From the NCBI GenBank assembly GCA_021786215.1, contig JAJYNT010000110.1:1-5326 (forward strand): a stretch of DNA of 5,326 bases. Reading direction: 5' to 3'. Of the stretch, positions 1 through 5,326 are shown one piece after another (position 1 is the stretch's first letter; each line of letters opens with the position of its first letter). The position numbers were made by a program, and so were the translations under genes. This DNA is from Chloroflexota bacterium (GTDB lineage: Bacteria > Chloroflexota > UBA6077). A model generated the notes under the pieces. That model was not told the origin of the DNA and ran no database searches. It worked only from the letters and a program-made list of their open reading frames with translations.

Positions 1-359
1 CCGGTGGCCAGCACGCTGTGGGGGATCATCATGACCTCGATGTAGCCGACGACATCCCCGGTGCTGACCCTGCCCCCGATCTCCGCCCGCGGTGACGCCG
101 AAGCCTTCTCCGCGCGCGTGAAGACCCCCACGGCTGGGGCTCGTACGATCAGCGCTTCCTGCCGAGTGTCCTCGGGCGCCGCCGCGGCGCTCGCTGCCGG
201 CGCATCCCTCGTGGTGGCTTCCCGCGCCGCCCGGCGAAGAGACAGCCTGAACTCCCCTCGCTCGATCTCGCATTCCTCGATGTCGCTGTCGGCGAGCAAC
301 TCCATCAGTCTGCCGATCTCCCGCGTGTCGATCCTGTCGAGGTCGAACTGCGAAGCCAT
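1..359 (-). CDS. AccB-like biotin carboxyl carrier protein, 3'-truncated, lacking the biotinyl lysine
   Basis: The frame starts at ATG 359-357 and runs open off the left edge, giving 119 complete codons. Residues 1-43 (MASQFDLDRIDTREIGRLME onward, ending in FRLSLRR) look like the N-terminal helix and strand of acetyl-CoA carboxylase carrier protein AccB. An Ala/Pro-rich linker covers about residues 44-68. A biotinyl/lipoyl domain then begins at VRAPAVGVFTR (72-82) and continues through EIGGRVSTGDVVGYIEVM (93-110). In true AccB the next residue is the Lys that BirA biotinylates, in EAMKMMN or EVMKLF. Here residue 111 is Met, read from bases 27-29, followed by IPHSVLA. About 30 C-terminal residues are probably outside the window. 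The gene overlaps the efp stop by one base and follows a peptidase-efp pair, a usual setting for accB and accC. Family membership is well supported, but activity as a biotin carrier is doubtful. It could be a non-carrier paralogue, so no symbol is given. Confidence 0.8.
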   Translation of the reverse strand, partial: MASQFDLDRIDTREIGRLMELLADSDIEECEIERGEFRLSLRRAAREATTRDAPAASAAAAPEDTRQEALIVRAPAVGVFTRAEKASASPRAEIGGRVSTGDVVGYIEVMMIPHSVLAT

Positions 360-361
360 TA
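357..361 (-). promoter_or_regulatory. TAATG stop-start overlap coupling efp to the accB-like gene
   Basis: On the minus strand the efp stop TAA (361-359) shares its last A with the ATG (359-357) of the next gene. Only a weak purine run (GGAG, about 12 bases upstream) precedes this ATG. Initiation therefore probably depends on ribosomes terminating on efp and restarting. The overlap is seen directly; the coupling is inferred. Confidence 0.65.
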
Positions 362-919
362 CCCTACTCGCTCCAGGTAGGTGCCGGTGCGGGTATCCAC
401 CCGTATGGTCTCACCCTGATTGACGAAGAGCGGAACCTGTACCACGAGGCCGGTCTCTACAGTCGCGGGCTTGGTGCCACCGGTCGCGGTGTCACCCTTG
501 AAACCGGGCTCGGTGTGTTCGATCTTCAAGTCGACAGTGATGGGCAACTCGACACCAAGAGGTTGCTCGTTGTAGCTGAGCAGTTCCAGATTGATGTTTT
601 CCTTCAGGTAGTTGACGGCATCGTCCAGGACTTCTCGGGTGAGCGTGATCTGGTCGAAGCTCTCGGTGTCCATGAAGTGGTACTGGTCACCATCGTTGTA
701 CAAGTACTGGACGGTTCGATGGTCTAGACGAACCCGCTGGAACTTCTCTGTCGCCTGGAAGCTCCGATCGGTAATCTGGCCAGTCCGCACATTTCGCATC
801 TTCAGCCGTATCTGCGCACTCCCACGGCCCATCTTGATATGTTGAAAGTCGATTATCTGCTGGAGCTGGCCATCCAGCTCAATCATGATTCCCTTCTTGA
901 TCTCGCCGACGTTAATCAA
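359..919 (-). CDS. efp: Translation elongation factor P (EF-P)
   Basis: EF-P binds stalled ribosomes between the P and E sites and promotes peptide-bond formation at consecutive prolines. At 186 residues it is the normal family length. The KOW-like N-terminal domain spans about 1-62 and two OB-like domains span about 63-127 and 128-186. The family signature is present at residues 150-169 (KPATVETGLVVQVPLFVNQG). The N-terminal loop that reaches the P-site tRNA reads KMGRGSA (29-35), with Arg32 at the tip rather than the Lys of E. coli or Bacillus, and Met30 where Pro is common. Modification of this Arg cannot be judged from the sequence, and no modifying enzyme lies in the window. The start is TTG (919-917): a stop lies two codons upstream in the same frame and the next ATG is codon 12, inside conserved sequence. 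The gene follows the Xaa-Pro peptidase by three bases and overlaps the accB-like gene. Confidence 0.97.
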   Translation of the reverse strand: MINVGEIKKGIMIELDGQLQQIIDFQHIKMGRGSAQIRLKMRNVRTGQITDRSFQATEKFQRVRLDHRTVQYLYNDGDQYHFMDTESFDQITLTREVLDDAVNYLKENINLELLSYNEQPLGVELPITVDLKIEHTEPGFKGDTATGGTKPATVETGLVVQVPLFVNQGETIRVDTRTGTYLERVG

Positions 920-922
920 TGC

Positions 923-2026
923 TTATACCTCCATTGCCTCTAACTGCTTCGGTGCTCGCGTCAGCACCACGAGCTTGCCACCCTGCAAGGTTACCAGATC
1001 TTCGATTCTAATGCCTCCCCAGCCAGGGACGTACACCCCAGGCTCCACGCTGAACACCATGCCATTCTCCAGGATGTCCTCGGAGGTTCGAGCCAACCGC
1101 GGGCTTTCGTGAATGGCCAGCCCCACGCCATGGCCGAGGGAGTGAGCGAACTGTTCGCCCAGGCCGGCTCCAGTGATGACCTTGCGAGCAGTGTCATCGG
1201 CCTTCATGCCCACCATTCCCGAGCGAATCCGCTTCTCTGCCCTCTCCTGGGCCTCCAGGACCACCCCATACCACTCCTTCAGCTGTTGGCTGGCTTCGCC
1301 CAGGACGATCGTTCGCGTGATATCGGAGCAGTAGCCATCCACCCTGGCGCCCCAATCGATAATGATCGGCTCGCCGGGCTGGAAGGGACGGTCTCCAGGT
1401 ACGTGATGCGGTCGGGAGGCGTTGGGACCACCGGCCACGATCGGATCAAAGGCCACTCCCTCTGATCCGTGTTGCCGGAGGAACGCCTCCACCTCCCATG
1501 CCAGCTGCTTCTCGGTCATGCCCGGCCTCACTATTCCCAGCAGGTGGGTGAAGGCCTTGTCTGCCAGGACAACCGCGGCCTCGATGGCCTGCAACTCCTC
1601 CGGTTCCTTTATCGCTCGCAGCCTGTCCACCAGGTCGTAGGTGGGTATCAGCTGTGAATTGGCATCCAGTACCCACTTCACCTCTTCATAGAAGCGATAA
1701 GGCAGGTGGTTGCCCTCGAAGGCGATCCTGGAGATGGCCAGCCCCGGGAGGAGGCGAGCCAGCGTAGCCGGTAGCCTCTCCTCGATCCGCACCACCTGAT
1801 ACTCCGGGGCCTCTGCCTCAGCCTGCTCGACAGTTCTCCCATCGGTGAGCAGCATGGCCTTATCCAGAGTGATGAGTAGGTATCCCGCCGAGTCCATGGG
1901 AGGGCTATCGTGTCCCGTGAAGCCACTGAGATAGCGCCTGGACTCGGGCTGCGAGATGAGAAACGCATCCGCGCCTATGGCGGACATCTTCTCGCGCAGT
2001 TTCTCGATGCGGGATGAGATAGACAT
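923..2026 (-). CDS. Xaa-Pro peptidase, family M24B (aminopeptidase P / prolidase-like)
   Basis: This is a cytoplasmic two-metal peptidase predicted to cleave the bond before proline in peptides (Xaa-Pro aminopeptidase or dipeptidase). Residues 1 to about 133 form the creatinase-like N-terminal domain (RYLSGFTGHD at 31-40). Residues about 142-360 form the pita-bread catalytic domain. All five metal ligands are visible: Asp224 and Asp235 in IDWGARVDGYCSDITRT, His299 in HSLGHG, Glu328 in SVEPGVY, and Glu342 in GIRIED. His306 (IHE) is also conserved. At 367 residues it is shorter than E. coli PepP (about 440) and closer to Bacillus YqhT/PapA, YpdF and lactic-acid-bacterial PepQ. Aminopeptidase and dipeptidase activity cannot be told apart, so no symbol is given. 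The ATG at 2026 has a good ribosome site. It starts 68 bases after topA and ends three bases before efp, a neighbour also seen for yqhT in Bacillus. Confidence 0.93.
   Translation of the reverse strand: MSISSRIEKLREKMSAIGADAFLISQPESRRYLSGFTGHDSPPMDSAGYLLITLDKAMLLTDGRTVEQAEAEAPEYQVVRIEERLPATLARLLPGLAISRIAFEGNHLPYRFYEEVKWVLDANSQLIPTYDLVDRLRAIKEPEELQAIEAAVVLADKAFTHLLGIVRPGMTEKQLAWEVEAFLRQHGSEGVAFDPIVAGGPNASRPHHVPGDRPFQPGEPIIIDWGARVDGYCSDITRTIVLGEASQQLKEWYGVVLEAQERAEKRIRSGMVGMKADDTARKVITGAGLGEQFAHSLGHGVGLAIHESPRLARTSEDILENGMVFSVEPGVYVPGWGGIRIEDLVTLQGGKLVVLTRAPKQLEAMEV
928..932 (-). promoter_or_regulatory. Shine-Dalgarno site for efp, inside the end of the peptidase gene
   Basis: Minus-strand GGAGG sits eight bases before the TTG start of efp and lies within the last codons of the peptidase gene. 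This strong, well-placed site supports the non-ATG start and close translational linkage of the two genes. Confidence 0.8.
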
Positions 2027-2035
2027 GGTAGTTTG

Positions 2036-2040
2036 CTCCT
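2036..2040 (-). promoter_or_regulatory. Shine-Dalgarno site for the Xaa-Pro peptidase gene
   Basis: Minus-strand AGGAG lies nine bases before the ATG at 2026-2024 and confirms that start. It sits in the 68-base gap after topA (2027-2094). No clear promoter or terminator hairpin could be picked out in the rest of that gap. Confidence 0.75.
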
Positions 2041-2094
2041 TACCCCGCTCTACATTCCTGATCGCTTCACTTTTCGCCGGGGAGAGAGAGCCCT

Positions 2095-4290
2095 CTACGC
2101 CGACCGACGTTTACTGCCGGCCCGGGAAGATCTCGCACGGGTGGCCTTGGCCGGAACCACGGCGGCGTTGTCGGCAGGCGCGCTCTCGCCACCCGATTCC
2201 GCCGGGCTGCATCGCGTGCAGCGCGGCCCTCCCTTGCCCGCCTCCACCATCAATCCACCGCACTTGGGGCACGGCTCGGGCAGGGGCTTCTGCCATGAAG
2301 TCCACTTGCACTCCGGATAGCGGCTGCAGCCGTAGAAGGTGCGTCGTGCCTTGGTCTGCCTTTCCACCAGGTCGGCCCCGCACTCGGGGCATGCGACCCC
2401 GATCTTCTTCAGGAGCGGCTTGGCGTTCCGACACTCGGGAAAACCACTGCAGCCCATGAACTTCCCGTACCGTCCCATGCGGATCACCATCGGACGGCCG
2501 CACTTCTCGCACAGCTCGTCGGTGGGCTCCGGCTCTATCTTCACCCGCTCGATGCTCTCTCCTGCCCTATCCAGATCCTCACGAAATGGCTGGTAGAAGT
2601 CGCGAACCACCGGAACCCAGGGGCGATCCCCTGAGGCAACCTCGTCCAACTTCTCCTCCATGTTGGCGGTGAAGTCCACGTCGATGACGTCAGGGAAGTT
2701 CTCCACCAGCAGGTCGTTGACAATTCGGCCCAACTCGGTAGGTCGCAACTGTTTCGCTACCCGTTCCACGTAGCCACGCTCTTGGATGGTGGAGAGGGTC
2801 GGGGCGTAGGTGCTGGGTCGGCCTATTCCCTTCTCCTCCATGGCCTTCACCAGGGTGGCCTCGGAGTAACGAGGGGGTGGCTGAGTGAAGTGCTGATCGC
2901 TGAAGAGCCTCACCAACTGCAGATCCTCCCCCGAAGCCAACTCCGGCAGCGGCTTCTGGGTATCCTCATCCTGCTCCTCGTCGTCCCGGCCCTCCCTGTA
3001 GACGGACAGGAAGCCGGGGAACACCACCAGCGAGCCTGTGGCACGGAAGAGGTAATCGCCCTGGGTCTGTGCGCCCCTGGCTGCCACGTCGACGGTGGTG
3101 ACCTCGTATCGAGCCGAGGCCATCTGGCAGGCCACAAACCGCTTCCAGATCAGGTCGTACAGTTTGAACTGATCGGAACTCAGATGCTGCTTTATTCCTA
3201 CCGGCTCTCGGAACGCCGATGTGGGCCGGATGGCCTCGTGAGCTTCCTGAGCGAGCTTGCTCTTGGTTCGGTACACCCTGGGGTTTTCCGGCACATTCTC
3301 CGGCCCGTACCGCTCCTCGATGAACCTTCGGACCTCGAGCACTGCCGATTCGGCCAACTGCGTGGAGTCGGTACGCATGTAGGTGATCAACCCCACGCTG
3401 CCCTCGGAACCGATGTCGAGCCCCTCGTACAGCTGCTGCGCGACCGCCATGGTCCGTTTGGCTGTGAAGCCCAGCTTTCGGCCGGCCTCTTGCTGGAGGG
3501 TGCTGGTCGTGAAGGGGGCCGCAGCAGCCCTGGTCTGCTCCTTGACCCGGACGTCGGCTACTCTATAGACGGCACCTTCCAGGTCGGCCAACACCCGTTG
3601 GGAGTCCTCCTGGTTGGCCAGCTCGGGCTTCTTGCCCATAGCCTGCACCAGCCCAGCCTGGAAACTGGCCTTCTTGCTGACCTTCGCCGCCGTCTTTGCT
3701 AGCTCGGCCTCCACCGTCCAGTACTCCACGGGATTGAAGGCCTCTATCTCCCTCTCTCGCTCGACGACCAGCCGGACGGCCACCGACTGGACGCGGCCCG
3801 CGGAGAGCCCTCTCCGCACCTTCTTCCAGAGCAGCGGACTCAGGTTGTAGCCCACCAAGCGATCCAGGATTCGTCGGGCTTGCTGCGCATCCACCCGCTT
3901 CATATCTATCGTGCGGGGGGCTTTGACCGCTCGCTGGATCGCCTCTTTGGTGATCTCGTGGAACTCTATGCGACGGACTGGCTTGCCGTTGGCAGCTATG
4001 GCGGTTGCCAGATGCCACGCGATCGCCTCACCCTCTCGATCAGGGTCCGTTGCCAGGTAGATGGCCTGGGCCGACTTGGCCAGTTCCTTCAACTCCTTGA
4101 CCAACGACCGCTTGTCGCGAGGTATCACATACTTGGGAGAGAAGTCGTGGTCCAGATCCACGCCCAGTTCGCTCTTCGGCAGGTCTCGGACGTGCCCCAT
4201 ACTGGCGTCCACCGAGAAGTCTCTCCCCAGAAACTTCTGAATCGTCCTGGCCTTAGCCGGAGATTCGACTATCACAAGGTTTTTCGCCAC
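2095..4290 (-). CDS. topA: DNA topoisomerase I (type IA)
   Basis: TopA relaxes negative supercoils by cutting one strand through a 5'-phosphotyrosine link and passing the other through. At 731 residues it is complete. The Toprim domain is at about 1-145, with Glu9 in VIVESPAKA and the metal-binding acidic triad Asp82, Asp84, Glu86 in TDPDREGEAIAWH. The catalytic Tyr304 lies in GLITYMRTDST, followed by HEAIRPT (351-357) and KGIGRPSTYAP (487-497). Three Cys4 zinc fingers follow: Cys594/597/614/620, Cys634/637/655/661 and Cys674/677/691/694. The protein ends in a low-complexity basic tail (about 711-731), probably for DNA contact. A short acidic stretch at about 434-443 (DEEQDED) looks like a surface loop. 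The start is GTG (4290-4288), since MAKNLVIVESPAKA matches the usual N-terminus. It begins five bases after the dprA stop, a common dprA-topA order, so the two are probably co-transcribed. Confidence 0.98.
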   Translation of the reverse strand: MAKNLVIVESPAKARTIQKFLGRDFSVDASMGHVRDLPKSELGVDLDHDFSPKYVIPRDKRSLVKELKELAKSAQAIYLATDPDREGEAIAWHLATAIAANGKPVRRIEFHEITKEAIQRAVKAPRTIDMKRVDAQQARRILDRLVGYNLSPLLWKKVRRGLSAGRVQSVAVRLVVEREREIEAFNPVEYWTVEAELAKTAAKVSKKASFQAGLVQAMGKKPELANQEDSQRVLADLEGAVYRVADVRVKEQTRAAAAPFTTSTLQQEAGRKLGFTAKRTMAVAQQLYEGLDIGSEGSVGLITYMRTDSTQLAESAVLEVRRFIEERYGPENVPENPRVYRTKSKLAQEAHEAIRPTSAFREPVGIKQHLSSDQFKLYDLIWKRFVACQMASARYEVTTVDVAARGAQTQGDYLFRATGSLVVFPGFLSVYREGRDDEEQDEDTQKPLPELASGEDLQLVRLFSDQHFTQPPPRYSEATLVKAMEEKGIGRPSTYAPTLSTIQERGYVERVAKQLRPTELGRIVNDLLVENFPDVIDVDFTANMEEKLDEVASGDRPWVPVVRDFYQPFREDLDRAGESIERVKIEPEPTDELCEKCGRPMVIRMGRYGKFMGCSGFPECRNAKPLLKKIGVACPECGADLVERQTKARRTFYGCSRYPECKWTSWQKPLPEPCPKCGGLMVEAGKGGPRCTRCSPAESGGESAPADNAAVVPAKATRARSSRAGSKRRSA

Positions 4291-4295
4291 GTCGA

Positions 4296-5326
4296 CTATC
4301 CCCTAACGTAGTTCATTCCGCCGGCCTGACGCGCCAGCCCTTTCAACTCTAGCATGGTCAGCGTGCTGGACACTATGGCCATTGGGAGGCAGACCGCCCG
4401 ACGGATCTCATCGATGTGGAGTGGCTCGTGGCTGAGGCAGTGCAGCACCGCCGCCTCTGTCTCGGTCTCCGGGATGGCTCCCCTCGCCTCCCGTTGCTCC
4501 ACCGCCGCTTCCAGCTTCAGCTCATCCAGTAGATCCCTCAATTCGCAGGCGGGTTTTGCCCCCTCAAGTATCAGTCTGTTCGGTCCTCGACTCGCCGGAC
4601 TGAAGATGTTTCCCGGCACCGCGAAGACGTCTCGTCCCTGTTCCAGGGCGAACTCGGCGGTGATCAGCGCGCCGCTACTCTCCCCGGCTTCCACTACTAA
4701 ACTGGCAAGGGACAGGCCAGAGATGATCCTGTTTCGACGCGGGAAGTTGACGCCGTCGGGCTGGGTGCCCAGGGGAAACTCGCTCACCAGGGCGCCCCGC
4801 TCCGCTATCTCGCCGGCCAACCTCCGATTCTCACCAGGATAAATTATATCAAGTCCACTTCCTAGTACCGCGATGGTGCGACCCCCGGCCTCCAGCGCTG
4901 CTCGATGAGCGAAGGTGTCGATCCCCTTGGCGAGGCCGCTCACCACGGTGACACCATTCTCCGCGAGGCCGCGAGCGAACATCTCGGCGCCCTGCCGTCC
5001 GTAAACCGTGGGCATTCTGGTCCCCACGATGGCGACCGCCAGTTCATCCCCGGGAGTCAACCCTCCCTTCAGATAGAGTACCGGCGGTGGGTCCGCTATG
5101 TTCTGGAGGGGGCGTGGGTAATCGGGATCTTCCAGGGTAAGCAGCCCTAAGATCAGCCGCCGTAGCTTCTCCATCTCCTGAGCCAGATCCAATCGCGCGC
5201 GAGCCGCCGTCAGCGACTCGATGGCCCGCCGATCCAGACCCGCCTCGGCCAGGAGGACCGGCCTTGCCCGCCACGCCGCCTCAGGGCTTCCCAGACTCTC
5301 GACCAGACGCCGGAATTTCGCCGGCC
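4296..5326 (-). CDS. dprA: DNA-processing protein DprA (Smf), 5'-truncated by the window edge
   Basis: DprA binds incoming single-stranded DNA and loads RecA during natural transformation; it is also widespread in bacteria not known to be competent. The window holds 342 residues. The frame stays open to the right edge, and its first residues (PAKFRRLVESLGSPEAAW) match the helix-hairpin-helix-like N-terminus, so only about 15-25 residues are missing. The TTG at 5192-5190 is therefore an internal Leu codon, not the start. Numbering from the window edge, the Rossmann-like domain begins at VAIVGTR (97-103). It continues with SGLAKGIDTFAHRAAL (129-144), VLGSGLDIIYPGEN (153-166), FPRRNRIISGLS (194-205) and SGALITAEFALEQGRDVFAV (217-236). 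The usual C-terminal winged-helix domain spans about 289-342 (HIDEIRR, then LELKGLARQAGGMNYVRG). All the expected conserved blocks are intact. The stop TAG (4298-4296) is five bases from topA. Confidence 0.97.
   Translation of the reverse strand, partial: PAKFRRLVESLGSPEAAWRARPVLLAEAGLDRRAIESLTAARARLDLAQEMEKLRRLILGLLTLEDPDYPRPLQNIADPPPVLYLKGGLTPGDELAVAIVGTRMPTVYGRQGAEMFARGLAENGVTVVSGLAKGIDTFAHRAALEAGGRTIAVLGSGLDIIYPGENRRLAGEIAERGALVSEFPLGTQPDGVNFPRRNRIISGLSLASLVVEAGESSGALITAEFALEQGRDVFAVPGNIFSPASRGPNRLILEGAKPACELRDLLDELKLEAAVEQREARGAIPETETEAAVLHCLSHEPLHIDEIRRAVCLPMAIVSSTLTMLELKGLARQAGGMNYVRG
4300..4304 (-). promoter_or_regulatory. Shine-Dalgarno site for topA, inside the end of dprA
   Basis: Minus-strand AGGGG lies nine bases before the GTG start of topA and overlaps the last sense codons of dprA. 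Its position supports the GTG start and suggests that topA translation is linked to passage of ribosomes through dprA. Confidence 0.65.

Noticed and set aside
61..423. A 120-codon plus-strand open frame
   Set aside because: It is antisense to the accB-like gene and the end of efp. It has Ser/Ala/Arg-rich composition typical of a shadow frame.
2027..2094. Possible terminator or promoter between topA and the peptidase gene
   Set aside because: Only a weak CCCCG/CGGGG pairing with a long loop and no following T-run could be found, and no convincing -35/-10 pair. Only the ribosome site is supported.
1956..2459. A 167-codon plus-strand open frame across the topA/peptidase gap
   Set aside because: It is mostly antisense to the topA zinc fingers and the peptidase N-terminus, is rich in Arg, Pro and Ser, and has no recognisable domain.
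2782..3702. A 306-codon open frame on the plus strand
   Set aside because: It lies entirely antisense to topA, whose catalytic residues and motifs are intact across the same bases. Its product is a Leu/Gly/His-rich sequence without recognisable domains, as expected for the reverse strand of a GC-rich gene.
4836..4862. Short AT-rich patch (around AAATTATATC) inside dprA that might be a promoter
   Set aside because: It encodes the conserved GLDIIYP block of DprA, and no matching -35 element or downstream start on either strand explains it.
5190..5192. TTG as the start of dprA
   Set aside because: The frame continues upstream to the window edge and encodes the expected DprA N-terminal region, so this codon is an internal Leu.

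Overview
This GC-rich window (roughly 60% by eye) is a piece of bacterial chromosome. All five genes lie on the minus strand, so transcription runs from high to low coordinates. In that order they are dprA (cut by the right edge), topA, an Xaa-Pro peptidase of family M24, efp, and an accB-like gene (cut by the left edge). Several features are compatible with Chloroflexota: the KMGRGSA tip loop of EF-P, a type I topoisomerase with three Cys4 zinc fingers, and the peptidase-efp-accB order. The peptidase/efp/accB neighbourhood also resembles Firmicutes, so the phylum is an inference of only moderate confidence. No mobile element, CRISPR array, tRNA, rRNA or convincing terminator was seen.

Layout: dprA occupies 4296-5326. 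It stays open through the right edge, and the TTG at 5192 is an internal Leu codon rather than the start. Five bases separate dprA from the GTG start of topA (2095-4290). A 68-base gap follows, the only real intergenic space, and then the peptidase gene (923-2026). Three bases separate its stop from the TTG start of efp (359-919). The efp stop overlaps the start of the accB-like gene by one base (TAATG). The tight spacing and Shine-Dalgarno sequences buried in upstream gene ends suggest one co-transcribed, partly translationally coupled housekeeping cluster, possibly split by the 68-base gap.

The genes fall into three functional themes. DprA and TopA act on DNA (single-strand DNA/RecA loading and supercoil relaxation). 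The Xaa-Pro peptidase and EF-P both deal with proline, one in peptide breakdown and the other in translating proline-rich stretches. The accB-like gene would belong to the first committed step of fatty-acid synthesis.

Most of the window is ordinary. The one observation that stands out is that the accB-like protein has the biotinyl-domain fold sequence but carries Met where the biotin-accepting Lys should be (EVMM instead of EVMK/EAMK). It may be a non-biotinylated regulator or paralogue, a decaying gene, or a one-base sequence error.
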